In this document: positions 12,083-23,413 of the stretch, one piece after another
Layout of the letters: each line of letters begins with the position of its first letter
How positions within the stretch are numbered: the stretch's first letter is position 1
Source: Pictodentalium vernedei
Taxonomy: Eukaryota; Mollusca; Scaphopoda; Dentaliida; Dentaliidae
Assembly (NCBI GenBank): GCA_031216915.1
Contig: CM062297.1
Location: 364,077,704-364,141,703 of the forward strand
Reading direction: 5' to 3'
DNA length: 64,000 nt
The notes under the pieces: generated by a model
Database searches by the model: none
Told to the model about the DNA's origin: nothing
The model's input: only the letters and a program-made list of their open reading frames with translations
Translations under genes and position numbers: made by a program

Positions 12083-12575
12083 GTTTTTGGTGATTGGTGA
12101 CAGTATTCCCTCGAAAATTCATTTTATGGGTGCAATTTACTCTTGTCTCTGATTTCGCGGGAGCTTAAAACTGTACCTGTCAATTTTGTTCATATCCAGC
12201 ACTGCTTATTACAAGGACAAAGGAATTACCACAAGAGGAAACAATACCTAATAATTAGACAATGGAAATCTTTTATGTTATGCCACACCTACTACCAAGT
12301 GAGGTAGTGAATGTGTGCTCAGATGAGTAGATGGATGGATTTTTAAGTAAGAAGGTTATAGCAAGTTCCATTATATATCAGTAAAACAAGTGCAGCAAGT
12401 AAGCTCAAGACAAGCTTCAGTTAGATCGTAGCATTAACAACCATCATTAGAAATATTTTAAGAACGAGGCGCCAAGGGGCTTAACTGATGGAGTACTAAG
12501 TCATTTTTTAAAGGTAATTTGTAACACAAGTATTGTTTTTCCAAGACACAATGCTATCAGTTTGTTTTTGTTTTG
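12083..12575. other. No feature recognised
   Basis: Mixed-composition sequence without tandem repeats, motifs or credible open frames. Confidence 0.5.
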
Positions 12576-12911
12576 TTTTATTGAAGTTTAATGACACATT
12601 CTACAGCCGGGGTCACCTCATGTCAGACAGTTTTATGGGTGGAGGAAGTCAGAGTACCCAGAGAGAACTACCAGTCAGCAACGAGCAACTGTCCGACTCC
12701 CTAATGTACGGACTCGACTCAAGCAGGGTTAGCATTAGTTGAAGACATGTGCACCATCGACATGAGGTGTACCTTAATACACTGCCACCATGCCCCTGCA
12801 CAGGCAATCGGGATTAAGTGGCTTGTCCAAGGATGCAGTATGATTATCCCTGGTGAAGCTAGAACTGTGGACCTTTTGCTTTGAAGTCCAATGCCATAAC
12901 TACTGAGCCAA
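12576..12911 (-). mobile_element. SINE, tail class I, head type gamma
   Basis: Read on the minus strand. The 3' tail is on the left (TTTATTGAAGTTTAATGACAC and ACAGCCGGGGTCACC). The common body follows, with 'gggtggaggaag', 'agcagggttagcatt' and 'gtgcaccatcgac'. The 5' head ends at GGCTCAGTAGTTATGG (12,911). The head reads CATTGGACTTCAAAGC...GGTCC and differs from the other tRNA-like heads. The sequence is degenerate, and no target duplication was identified. Confidence 0.75.
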
Positions 12912-13135
12912 TATATTGTAACAAAACAAATTTATAAGACCATTTTGTTTACCCACTACTGCATAAATAACAAGGTAATGCATGTAGTGTAATGACACTA
13001 AAGTGGCTTTCAGCCTTTTTCAGAAGATTCCTTATAGTGGCTTCTAAGTGGCTTCCAACACTCAACCTGTTAATCACTAAACTGAGAATGTTGTTTAAAG
13101 AAGGAATTCAGGCCACATTTTGGATCTATAACTAG

Positions 13136-13972
13136 TTAACACCACAGAGCCCAAATATAAATCAAGGCACTTGACATGAACAAGCTTGAATCCGACTCCC
13201 CTAAGGATGCAAAATACAAAATATCAGTAATGTGACTGGTGGATATGAAAAAGAAGATTTTTAAAGAATTTTTCTCATGTGGCACTAAGTTAACATTTGG
13301 GCTCCCATGAGGAGCTAAAATATGAACCCTAGGCACTATTTGTTATTTATTTATTGGCGTTTAATGTCACATACGTATGCACAATGGCTAATCGTGACCA
13401 TCCCTAGGCACTTGATTTGAACAAACTTGAATTGGACTCAAATGAGGATGCCAGATTCCAAATATCAAACAATTCTGAACAAGGAGATGTGAAGAAGAAT
13501 ATTCCTCATATTGCAAAGTTAAAATTTGGGCTCGCTATTGAACCCAGGAACTAGATTGGAAAAAAATTTGAATCTGACCCTCCTAAGGCTGCTGTATATC
13601 AAATATCAAAAGATTCTGATTGGTGGTTATGAAAGTTTTAAATAATATTCCTCATATTGCACTCAGTTAAAATTTAGGTTCTTATGAGGAACTGAAATAT
13701 GAACCTCAGGCACTTGATTTGAACAAACTTGAATTGGACTCACATTTGGATGCTGTTTATCAAATATCAAATAATTCTGACAAGTGGATATCAAGAAGAA
13801 AAGTTTTAAAGAATATTCCTCATATTGCGCTAAGCTAAAAATTCAAGAAGTTGAAAATGTAAAGTTCGCCCCACATGGATGACAGACCTTTGATGGACAA
13901 TGGATGGATGATGATGAATAGAAAGCTACCACTAAAGTTCTCCTTGAGCTTCACTCAGGTGAGTTAAAAATA
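13136..13972 (+). repeat. Family B tandem-core element, copy 2
   Basis: About four to five diverged ~170-bp monomers share family B phrases ('gagcccaaatata', 'cttgatttgaacaaacttga', 'cctcatattgca'). The right end has a GATGGACAATGGATGG stretch and finishes CTCAGGTGAGTTAAAAA. It is interrupted by a SINE tail fragment at 13,338-13,401. Confidence 0.7.
13338..13401 (-). mobile_element. 64-bp SINE 3'-tail insertion with 11-bp target duplication
   Basis: It holds only the tail class II module (TTATTTATTGGCGTTTAATG, CACAATGGCTAATCGTGACC). CCCTAGGCACT occurs at 13,327-13,337 and again at 13,402-13,412, an exact 11-bp duplication. It is therefore a severely 5'-truncated but genuine retrotransposition event. 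Confidence 0.85.
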
Positions 13973-14040
13973 CTTAGGTTACAAATCACGTTTGAAAAAT
14001 AATTTAGCACTCCAACAGTTACGTGAACATCATTATAACA

Positions 14041-14215
14041 ATAACATGATTTTGAAGGGTTTTACAGTGGATGAATGGCTCAACAGAAATGGTTAACAGC
14101 CCAAGAGTTTATTAGTGTCCCGAGACAAAGTCTCGGGCCACTAATAAGCTCAAGGGCTGTTAACCATTTCTGTTGAGCCGTTGATACACTGTAATGCCCG
14201 ACAAAGTCATGTTAT
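14041..14215. mobile_element. Foldback hairpin element
   Basis: Two arms of about 85 bp are inverted copies around CCCGAGA-CAAAG-TCTCGGG (14,119-14,137). Landmark pairs are ATGGCTCAACAGAAATGG with CCATTTCTGTTGAGCC, and TAACAGCCC with GGGCTGTTA. A second inverted repeat at 14,655-14,716 (GACGTGTCGGGCTGTTATTG / CAATAACAGCCCAACACGTC) and a relative of the outer arm at 14,728-14,765 suggest that both hairpins are ends of one larger foldback element. Confidence 0.7.
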
Positions 14216-14654
14216 TTCTATTATTGCCACTTTCGTACATCGGGGACATTACAATTAAATTATATGGGAAATAAGATAAATAAATGAAGTTTGATGTTTT
14301 AGAATTAAAAAAACAGCGACACTATCATCTGATTTGTTGACAAACAAACCGTGTAACATGACTATCGTCTGATCAGTCTATGGCGAAATTTGGGAAGTTA
14401 GATGATGAAATATATCTTCGAAATGCGAACTTTAGGCAAGGAGTTTATTCATCAAAGATGTCATCACTTACTTTGTGTGTATCGCTTTCTATATTTGATA
14501 CATTATCTATCTGTGACACAAAGGGAAACACTTGAAACAAATGTGTTAATTGTGTTTACAAATTAAAAAAATCCGAATTGAATTTCAATCCAAATGGAAA
14601 TCTGGGAAAAATATTGTTGATCGGCTGAGAGATGTGACGTCATTGTCTATGTTT
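14216..14654. other. Interior of possible foldback element
   Basis: Non-tandem AT-rich sequence between two hairpins. I recognise no coding content. Confidence 0.35.
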
Positions 14655-14716
14655 AGACGTGTCGGGCTGTTATTGACATGTTGGTCTGTTATAGTCAATA
14701 ACAGCCCAACACGTCA
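14655..14716. repeat. Hairpin, inverted repeat
   Basis: GACGTGTCGGGCTGTTATTG and CAATAACAGCCCAACACGTC pair around a ~22-base loop. The GGGCTGTTA stem is shared with the foldback at 14,041. Confidence 0.75.
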
Positions 14717-14827
14717 CATGACTTGTACTTGTTGAGCATTACGAGGTTTCAATGCCTGACAAAACATCGTTAATGTGCTAGGAATGCCTGCAAAAGTGGT
14801 AATAATACATAATATAGAGAGAATGTA

Positions 14828-15074
14828 CAGTATGGCTGCCATGGACTGGTCATTTTCCATGGGTGGGCAATATTTTCATGGACTCAATGATATTATTACA
14901 TACCAAATACTAATAATTATGGGAATAATCATCAAAAATTTAATTAATGAAGCACTGGGTTTAGATGCTTCATCAATTAAAATTTTAATGACAATAATTT
15001 TTATTACCTGGTAAATGCATGCATGGACATCACTACCTACGCATAGATTACGATCAGTCCATGGTGACTATACT
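14828..15074 (+). mobile_element. Family P MITE, uninterrupted copy
   Basis: The left end CAGTATGGCTGCCATGGACT and the right end AGTCCATGGTGACTATACT are inverted copies. Inside is an inverted repeat built on TTTAATTAATGAAGCAC and GCTTCATCAATTAAAATT, followed by 'ggtaaatgcatgcatggac'. The copies at 23.3 and 27.1 kb carry insertions. Confidence 0.75.
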
Positions 15075-15895
15075 AAAAGAACACTCACCTGAGCAACAGA
15101 AAGTTTCTCAACAGACGATCTGTCATACTTCTGTCTCCAGTCCATTCTTCACACTATAGTTATTTTTCTCCCAAACAACTAAAAATCCATTTTTGGAACT
15201 GGGCATTATTGTAGTAAAATTCCAATAATTCTCCTTGCAGGTCTTCCAAGATTCCCTACTTTTAAACAACGCATTTCAATTACAAGTGATGTGGTAATTA
15301 GTAAATAAACTCATGACTGTACAATCACTTTAAACTGGTGAACACTGTCAATTATCCAAGTTCTGGAACAAATGCTCTGCACAAAAAAAAAATCAATACT
15401 GGGTACATCAACTTATAATCAATGGTTTACAATAGTGATGTTTTACATGAACTCAACTGTCCAATCTGTCATCCATTGTTGCATGTCCACACTAATAACA
15501 GGCGAATTGAAAATGTCCCACAAAATCCATTAGAAAGTGTGCTTAAACTTTTTAACCTATCATTAAAGATATGCTAAAAAGATAAAACTATTGAAATCCC
15601 AAACATTACTCAAAAGGTTATTTTCTTATCTGCAGTTGGTACCCTTCTAGTTTAATTCTTCGTTGTTCTTTACAGAATCTGAATTAACACTGTTTAACGA
15701 TATCACAATTCAATTCTTGACATACATAACTAACTGAACACAACCTGCAAAACAAAATGAAAAAATCAATTGCCATGTTGAATTTATTGATGATGCAAAT
15801 AGTGATTTGTCAAACTATTTATCAATGAACGGTGCACATACACATTTTATTAACCCTTCACCTTCAGAACTGTACAAATCTGCGATGCTATATAC
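15075..15895. other. No feature recognised
   Basis: AT-rich DNA that looks non-repetitive. No splice-bounded open frame, RNA gene or repeat was seen. It is one of the few plausible unique stretches in the window. Confidence 0.45.
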
Positions 15896-17298
15896 AATGA
15901 AAGTGTCAATTACACTGTAGCTTAACTTGTCTGTGTTATGTTTGATGAAAAGGATAATGTTTATGAAAGGATTATGAAATAAGACAAGAACTGTGATAAT
16001 TGGGAATATGTTAATTTCTGTTCCATGTATGCTATGTTTTCAATAAAAATAATATGAGGTGTAGACTATACTAAATGGGTGGCCCTCACAGTTAATGTAT
16101 ATCAACGAAAGTTATCAATTTACAGTGAAATTATTCCAAAATGAGTCATCCTATTAAGTTACAATGAAATCCCTTCATAAATATGGCCTGTAGACTGTGC
16201 TAATGGTTTTGGGGCTTCGGGCCTCTGTAGCCATCACAGTCGACCAATCGCAACAAGAAGAGGACGTTATCATCTAGACACTATATGGAATCAACTTACG
16301 AAGTTACAATGAAATCCCTCCATAAATACGACCTGTAGACTGTGCTAAAGGTTTTCGTGTTTTGGGCCCGGGCAGCTGTCATAGTTGAATGATCGTGACC
16401 AAAAGGAAACGTTCTCATCTAGACATTGTCTGGAGTCATCCTACCAAGTTACATTGAAATCCCTTCATAAATATGACCTGTAGACTGTGCTAAAGGTTTT
16501 TGGGCTTTGGGCTCGGGCAGCCATCATAGTTGAATGATCGCAACCAAAAGGGGACATTCTCATCTGGGCATCATCTGAGTGATCCTTCAAAGTTACAATA
16601 AAATCCCTTCATAAATATGACCTATAGACTGTGCTAAAGGTTTTTGGGCTTCAGTTCCCTGTAGCCGTCACAGTTAACCAATCATGACCGAAAGGGGACG
16701 TTCTCATCTAGACATTATATGGAGTCAGCCTACCAAGTTACAATAAAATCCCTCCATAAATATGACCTGTAGTTTGGGGGTTTTGGGCTCGGGCAGTCGT
16801 CATGGTTGACAGATCGCAACCAAATTTGGAAGTTCTCATCTAGACATCATTTGGAGTCATCCTACCAAGTTACAATGAAAACCCTCCATATTAAATATGA
16901 CCTGTAGACTGTGCTAAACATTTTGGGGATTCGGGCTTGGGCAGCCATCTCGGTTGACAGATCAGGACCAAAAGGGGACGTTCTCATCTGGATATTATAC
17001 AGAGCCATCCTACCAAGTTACAATGAAAGTCCTTCATAGATATGATCTGCAGACTGTGCTAAATGGTTTTCAGGTTTTGGGCCCGGGCAGCCACCACTGT
17101 TGACCGATTGCAACCAAAGGGGACGTTCTCATCTAGACATGACCTCAAACCTGCATATGAAATTTTGTGACGATCGAAGATGAACTACAGGTGTTGCCTG
17201 TGCTAAAGGAAAATGTGAACAGACTCACAGACTAACAGACTCCTTCCGCATGCGTGATGCAATAGCTTATCTTGACTTTGTCAAGTTAAGCTAAAAAT
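15896..17298 (+). mobile_element. Tandem-core element D1 (A-type ends, 145-bp core)
   Basis: The left end AAAGTGTCAATTACACTGTA + GCTTAACTTG and the right end CTTGACTTTGTCAAGTTAAG + CTAAAAA are variants of the family A termini. The core is unrelated to A: seven ~145-bp monomers have AAGTTACA starting at 16,156, 16,301, 16,446, 16,590, 16,735, 16,867 and 17,015. Each contains 'cataaatatgacctgtagac', 'tgtgctaaaggtttt' and 'ggggacgttctcatct'. An ACAGACTC stretch replaces the usual GACGG block. Confidence 0.85.
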
Positions 17299-17887
17299 CA
17301 GTACATGGATTTTGTTATGTTAGGCCTAAAAAAGATAAAAATCTGTTTTTCAGACCATCCAGCATGGTCCTTTTGGCTGCTGCTTGCTTTCTTTTTATAA
17401 CCAATACAAACTTTAAAAAATAAAAATTAAAAGGTTTATGTTTGATATTTTACTCAAGTTAATAAATTGATAAATTTGTCCCTTCAGTGCAACAAGGCTT
17501 TGATGGCAAAGTCCTCCCTCCCCCCCCCCCCCCCCTCCCCCCACGTGATTTTACAAGAAATGTCCTGACAAACAGATCTACTTTGTGGGGCTTTAGTTTT
17601 GCCTTTCTGCAACAAAAATATAGTCCACATTCGATCAAGCTTGTTGACCTTTTCAGGCTTCATACACATTTTTGTTACGAGTGAAATACCAGAACTTTTC
17701 CAGCAGAAAATGAAGAAAATTCCAATCCTTTTTAGTTGCATATGAAAGTTATATTGACAACACCACATAACACAATATCTTATAATTTGTGAACTGAACA
17801 TTTCACTTGATGTTGATTAGTCTGAACTTCACAAGATGGTGAGTGATCACTACGGCACATCCTGACTTTCAGTCAAGTAAGCTAAAA
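17299..17887. repeat. Family J repeat, C-run, and a solo family B right end
   Basis: 17,299-17,610 shares blocks with 34,640-35,040 ('tttttataaccaa', 'aaggtttatgtttgatattt', 'ataaatttgtccctt', 'gtggggcttta'). A C-rich run with 16 uninterrupted C occupies about 17,517-17,541. 17,820-17,887 matches the right end of family B (AGTGATCACTACGG, TTTCAGTCAAGTAAGC, TAAAAA) without its array. Confidence 0.55.
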
Positions 17888-18107
17888 ATGTCTCCACCAC
17901 CCCCTTCTTGGTGTTTGGGGGTGGGGATGTTGCTATAAATAAACAATGCTTAACAACAACAAATATCACAAACGTTTTCAGTTTTCCAATGCCTCACAAT
18001 CGTCGATCGCTTTTTAAAGAATATAGTTTGATGCCTGTGAAAAATTAATATGTTGATAATGTGCACATATTTCACAGAAATACAAATTGAACATTCATTA
18101 TTTATCA

Positions 18108-18434
18108 ATTTATTTATTTGGCTTATCAACACTTTCAACAGCGAGGGTCACCTTGTGTCAGACTGTTTTAGAGGTGAAGGAAGCCGAAGTATCCAGAGAG
18201 AACCATCGAGCAACTGTCAGACTCCCCAACATACTAACTCGGCACAAGGAGGATTAGCATTGGTTGAAGACAAGTGCACCATCGACGTGGACTATGCCTT
18301 AGAACACAGTGCCATTGTGCCCCCATGTGGGCAATAGGATTAAGTGCCTTGCCCAATGACACAACACAGTTACCCCTGGCAGGGATCAAACCATGGACTT
18401 TTTGGTTTGAAGTCCAAATGCCACCATCACACTC
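18108..18434 (-). mobile_element. SINE, tail class I, head type gamma
   Basis: Minus strand. The left tail is TTTATTTATTTGGCTTATC with 'aacagcgagggtcacc'. The body has 'ggattagcattggttgaag', 'gtgcaccatcgac' and 'tgcccccatgtgggcaat'. The head has a box-B-like GGTTTGATCCC (minus strand, near 18,390) and CATTTGGACTTCAAACC, matching the head class of the 12.6-kb copy. Both boundaries are approximate. Confidence 0.75.
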
Positions 18435-18540
18435 CCTGAATTGAACATTTACAACATGTTTTAGGTATTATTGTTAGAAAACAAGGACCAAGATTGGAAA
18501 GCTGATGCTGTGTCACCAGTCTTAATGCTCGATAAATAGA

Positions 18541-18616
18541 ATGACATTTGATGACATGAAAACTGTAATGCTGTGACCACAGTCACAGCATAACAGTTTT
18601 CACGTCATCAAACGTC
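18541..18616. repeat. Hairpin
   Basis: Arms GACATTTGATGACATGAAAA... and the inverse ...TTTTCACGTCATCAAACGTC enclose GCTGTGACCACAGTCACAGC. This is a near-perfect inverted repeat about 74 bp long. Confidence 0.75.
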
Positions 18617-18799
18617 GTCGGTTGGGAGGAGGAATCACAGTGATTGACTTGATGCCATCTTAGGGTAGGGCAGATTGAGATGCAACATGTTTCACCAATG
18701 TTCCAGCAATCTAATGATATAGATCCCAAGACATACAACACCAAAACTTATTTGACGGCCTCATCATCCAAGTTTGAACAACATGCAGATAGGTGGCTA

Positions 18800-19430
18800 T
18801 TGTAAACAAGCACTGCTTCATTTCTTGAGTGATTTTGTGATACATTAAAAACATTTATTTGACTATACATTCCCTATAGTTATAGAATGATTTGTATCTG
18901 GCCTATATATATCCAATGGTGACTGGTTCCTATTTTACCAGTAAAACAGAGCTCGTTTACCACAGTAAACAAGAACGGCTTCACTTTCCAGGGTCACACA
19001 GAGAATTTTGTGATCCATTAAAAACATTTATTTAAATGCAAATTCACTATATTTATAGAATGATTTGTACCTGGCCTATATATATCCAATGGTGACTGGG
19101 ACCTATTTTAGCTTGTTTACGACAGTAAACAAGCACTGCTTCACTTCCCATGGTCACACAGGGAATTTTGTAATCCATTAAAAACATTTATTTAAATACA
19201 AATTCACTATATTTATATAATGATTTGTATCTGGCCTATGTATATTCAATGGTGACTGGGTCCTATTTTACCAGTAAAACAGAGGTCGTTTACCAAACAT
19301 TTCACTTGAAATTTTGAGATCCATTAACAACTTTTATTTAAATACAAATTCACTATATTAATAGAATGATTTGTACCTGGCCTATGTATATCCGATAGTG
19401 GTACTTATTCTATTATATCAAGAACAGGGT
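18800..19430 (+). repeat. Tandem array, ~150-170 bp x4
   Basis: 'aaaacatttattt'-type starts recur near 18,848, 19,019, 19,181 and 19,329. Each is followed by 'attcactatatttatagaat', 'ctggcctatatatatccaat' and, in most units, 'ttttaccagtaaaacagag' and 'gtaaacaagcactgcttcac'. The last two phrases also appear in the second SINE-like family (30.5, 37.8, 53.9 kb), so the repeats share sequence. Confidence 0.7.
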
Positions 19431-19452
19431 GAAAGTAACAAAATTTCTGTAA

Positions 19453-19613
19453 CAGTAGAACCTGTCTTGAGAGACCACCCTTTTTTCCAGGCAAAAGTGA
19501 TCTCTCAAAACGGGTGGTTTCTCATGACAGGTCCATTATAGAGTAAAATAACCAAATAGTACAAGGTCATAGCGGTCTCATGACAGGTGGTCTCTCAAAA
19601 CAGGATTTACTGT
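19453..19613 (+). mobile_element. pogo/Tc1-like MITE, diverged copy
   Basis: It starts CAGTAGAACCTGTCTTGAG and ends CAAAACAGGATTTACTG. The interior has alternating GAGACCACC / GGTGGTCTCTC inverted motifs. It is related to the copy at 26,944, which has TA flanks. Here the flanks are no longer TA. Confidence 0.6.
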
Positions 19614-19707
19614 GGTTGATTTTTCCTGCTAAAAGGGTATTATTGTTCACTGGCAAAAAAAAAAGTTCCACTGCATTTTATTAAGAGATGTTCCACTTCA
19701 TTGGGTT

Positions 19708-19938
19708 TCACTTAGTTTTATAGGGGCTTAATGACACTTTCAACAGCCAGGGCCATATCTTATTGGACAGTTTTATGGGGGAAGAAAGCCAGAGTACTAA
19801 TGAGTAGAAGCGAGCAATTGTCAAAGACCATAACATACTAACTCTGAACAAGCAGAATTAGCAGCAGCTGAAGGCAAGTACACCATTGATGTGCAGTACA
19901 CCTCTGTACACTGTGTCACCATGTCCCCACACAGGCAA
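19708..19938 (-). mobile_element. SINE fragment, tail class I
   Basis: Minus strand. The tail (TTAATGACACTTTCAACAGC) and body (diverged 'atgggggaagaaagcc', 'agcagaattagcagcag', 'caccattgatgtgcagtac') are present. It stops in the 'ccacacaggcaat' block, so the head is missing. Heavily mutated. Confidence 0.6.
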
Positions 19939-20227
19939 TTACTCCATTGGGTATCTTCTGAATATTTGTCCAACCATATTTTGTTTTATTACACACCTGT
20001 TCTATAAAATCCCCACATACAGCAACACTAAACCATGCGGAAAATAAAAATCTATTCAGCACACGTGCTGAAGGACTATTTTTAAATAGAAGCAAAATTT
20101 CACTGAAATTTTCAACAAATCGTGCACCGCAATTATAATTTGAATTGCTAGTGATATCTAAAAATAGTAACATGGGTTTTCCTAGCAAATTTGATTGACG
20201 ATAAAACATGTTTTTTTTGTTGATAGT

Positions 20228-20297
20228 AACTCGTCCCCTGAGTTCCAATGTGTCTACTGGCACATAGAACAGATTGGAACTCAGGCGACGAGTTGTC
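20228..20297. repeat. Hairpin
   Basis: AACTCGTCCCCTGAGTTCC and GGAACTCAGGCGACGAGTT are inverted copies separated by ~30 bases. Isolated foldback. Confidence 0.7.
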
Positions 20298-21045
20298 AAA
20301 TGAATTGCTGAGAGTCCTTCTGATATTTGATTTTACAGACATGAAGGCATGTAATAAAAACAGAATGACACATGTTGTGAATGGGTTGTGCCATCACAGA
20401 AGGATAAAACTTGTGGCCTGTGTCGTCTCATTTTATTCTTCCCTGCTGGCACTCGTGCCATATCGATTAACCCTTTCACATGTCTGTGTCGTTCTGTGTA
20501 TGTATCATTCAGAAGTGTCAATAAAACACTCCTTATTTTGCCAGCCAGATTGATTAACTATTCAATACTCCTCTAAATGGATGGGAAACTTAAACTGAAA
20601 GTTTTTCGGGTGCTCAAGTTGTACCCTTTGGGCTAATTACATGTAGGTGATTTTGACCTACGAATGGAATGAAGTCACTATTTTCTTGTTCAGATGTTCA
20701 TAAACTGATTTCAGGTTTCAATCTTATTGCATGTACATTCTTTATATGTGAAACAGTGATTTTATTTGTACTGTCTTCTGTATAATTGACATAATAAATT
20801 ACAAATTAACCCACAGTTTACTCATCTTATTTATTTAAAATGATAAGTGGCCTATGAGCCTAGAGAGATCCACTCAGGGTCACTGCTTTTAGGGAATGCT
20901 AAATATAAGAAGAATCCAAGGGTTATTGCATGTCACCTTGATCATTCCATATTATAATTCATGGCAATGGGTCACGGTCATGACACATTAGGTTATGAGT
21001 AAGAAGTGTGTTAAGGATGCACAAGATTAGTCAAACTGATTCAAC
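20298..21045. other. No feature recognised
   Basis: Short open frames on both strands overlap one another and lack motifs. No repeat family was assigned. Confidence 0.45.
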
Positions 21046-22167
21046 TAGAGGTACTATGAGCAAGCTCACAAAGTGATACCCCCCGTGCCTGAAATGTATA
21101 AGTTAGATTATCTCCCCTTGGAAATGTCAGAACGGAATTATATTGCTTCATGCACATCTTCATATGGAGTTCTTCCATTGTGTAAAGTTTCATGAAAATT
21201 CATTGAACGGTCCAGGAGTTGCGTTTACGAGGACACAACCATATGATGTAGCAATTGAAATGTGTAAGTTAGATCATCTCCCCTTGGAAATGTCAGAACG
21301 GAATTATATTGCTTCAAGTGCATCTGCATTTGAAGTTCTTCAACTATGTAAAGTTTCATGAAAATTCATTGAACGGTTCAGGAGGAGTTGCGCTTACGAG
21401 GACACAACCATATGATGTTGCAATTGAAATGTATAAGTTAGATTATCTCCCCTTGGAAATGTCAGAACAGAATTATATTGCTACATGCACATCTTTGTAT
21501 GGAGTTCTTCCATTGTGTAAAGTTTCATGAAAATTCTTCAAACGGTTTAGGAGGAGTTGCGCTTATAAGGATGGACAGACGGACGCTTCAACATTTCGGG
21601 TTTATGGGCTACCAAAAAAAACATTTTGTATGTCCAAAACCTTATTTTACCCAGAACCCCACCCCCACCACCCTAGAACTTATATTTAACCCTATCCCCA
21701 CCCCTCCATGTAAAACCACACCCTAACCCTACCCCACCCTGACCCTAAAAGCCCACCCCAGACCCTAACCCCCACCCACCCCAGGACCTAACCCCCCAAC
21801 CTTAAGCCCTACTCTGGGGCTACCTCTAACCCTAACCCCCACCCCATCCCACCCCTGACCTAACCCCACCCTAGCCAAACCAATAGGATTAGGAGCTATT
21901 TTTTGGTTTAGGGGCTACTAAAACTAAAACCCCACCCATGACCCCAACCCCCCCCCTGGGACCTAACCCTCCCCAACCTTAAGCCCTACTCTGGGGCTAC
22001 CTCTAACCCTACCCCACTCCTAACCCTAACACTACCTTAAGTTGGAGGTAGCCCCTAATAATAATATCCCCTAAATCCCCAATATTGGCCCGGACAGATG
22101 GATAGATAGACGGACGGACAGGATGATTCCTATATACCCCCCAAACTTTGTTTGTGGGGGGTATAAA
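21046..22167 (+). mobile_element. Tandem-core element E with C-rich arm
   Basis: The left end carries GATACCCCCCGTGCC near 21,079. The right end is a CCCCCC-AAACTTTGTTTG-TGGGGGG hairpin followed by TATAAA. About three ~168-bp monomers (starts near 21,110, 21,270 and 21,437) contain 'ctccccttggaaatgtcag' and 'gtaaagtttcatgaaaatt'. 21,650-22,060 is C-rich with many CCCTAACCC-like words and contains a ~175-bp duplication ('aaccttaagccctactctgg' twice). A GACGGACGGACAGG stretch precedes the right hairpin. Confidence 0.75.
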
Positions 22168-22169
22168 TA

Positions 22170-22945
22170 CACAAACCGGACAAGGGCTGTATAACAATAT
22201 CAAAGTTTTGTTGTCTGTGACAGTGACATTGATGATATGAACTTGGATCAAAGTTGCAACAAACCTTTGAGTCCCGAGCAATAATTGTACCAAGGATGAA
22301 TAAGATCTGTCAATCATACCAAGTTAAATGTGCCGGTCAAGGGCTGTATAACAATATCTGCGTTTTGCTGTCTCTGACCTTGACCTTGATGATATGACCT
22401 TGGATCAAAGTCATGACACACCTTTGAGTCAGTATAAATAAGATCTGTGGATCATACCAAGTTATATGCGCCAGACAGGGGCTGTACATCATCTTAGTTT
22501 TGCTGTCTGTGACCTTGACCTTGATGATATGACCTTGGATCAAAGTCATGATACACCTTTGAGTCATGAGCAATAATTGTACCAAGTATGAAAAAGATCT
22601 GTCAATCATACCAAGTTAAATGGACAAATTTAAAGTGAAAGTGAAATGTCAAAGTTTTTCTGTCACCGTTAACATTGGGCTGATGACCTTGACCTTGTGT
22701 GGCATATTCCAAATTATAATTCTTGACACACTGTCTTTTGATAACACATATTGTTATAAAGTTTTGTCCAAAAATATTCAGTGCTCAAGAAATTATGGCC
22801 CGGACAAACAAAAGGTTGAGGGCAGTCAGAAGTCAGACGCATGACGGCCATGTGATGGCCCAATGCTAGACAGCCGATGGATGGACAACAGAGAAATCAT
22901 TACCTGAAAAGCTCTACTGCCCTTGTCAGGTAGAGTTAATAAAAA
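22170..22945 (+). mobile_element. Tandem-core element K
   Basis: Monomers of about 165 bp repeat 'gggctgtataacaatatc', 'gaccttgatgatatgacc' and 'gatctgtcaatcataccaag'. The left GGACAAGGGCTGTA and the right TACTGCCCTTGTCAGG form an inverted end pair. A GATGGATGGAC stretch precedes the right end, which finishes GGTAGAGTTAATAAAAAA. It abuts element E directly. Confidence 0.7.
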
Positions 22946-23283
22946 ATGGAATGTACAGAACAAGGAATATTACAGATAACAAGAAAACAGAGGGGCAGGA
23001 ATGTGGACGATAGAAAATAAAAGTACAAAATAATAAAAGGCACATTAGAAACCAAGCAAACATGATGAATACAAAAGTGTGGTAAATAAGTTCTGGGATA
23101 ACTGAAAGAAAATGGCCCTTTCATTTCTGTACTAATGATACTGTCCCAACTTATGAGACTATTTCAGCATGGACAAAAGAGAAAAACATTCTTGCGGTGA
23201 TTCCATAATATTATTGCCACAGAAACAGCATTATACACCTTTAACAGTATTTTCCCTTTTCACAGTAGAGAAATAAATTGTAG
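22946..23283. other. No feature recognised
   Basis: AT-rich sequence without repeat structure or coding signal. Confidence 0.5.
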
Positions 23284-23413
23284 AAAAATTTAATTAATGA
23301 AGCACCGGGTACAACCCGTTGCTTCATTAATCAAAATTTTGCTGCTGCTGATTTTTATTTCTTGGTAAATGCATGCATGGGCATCTCTGCCAATGAGTGA
23401 ATTACGACTTGTC

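Noticed and set aside
17280-17298. CTAA in the GCTAAAAA ends considered as a canonical Helitron CTRR terminus
   Set aside because: The following base is A rather than T, no 5' TC end was found, and other families end TATAAAA. The Helitron link is kept only as inference from the overall build.
21143-21726. Repeated plus-strand frames MLHAHLHMEFFHC-like
   Set aside because: Each is one ~168-bp monomer of element E, and they are not continuous across units.
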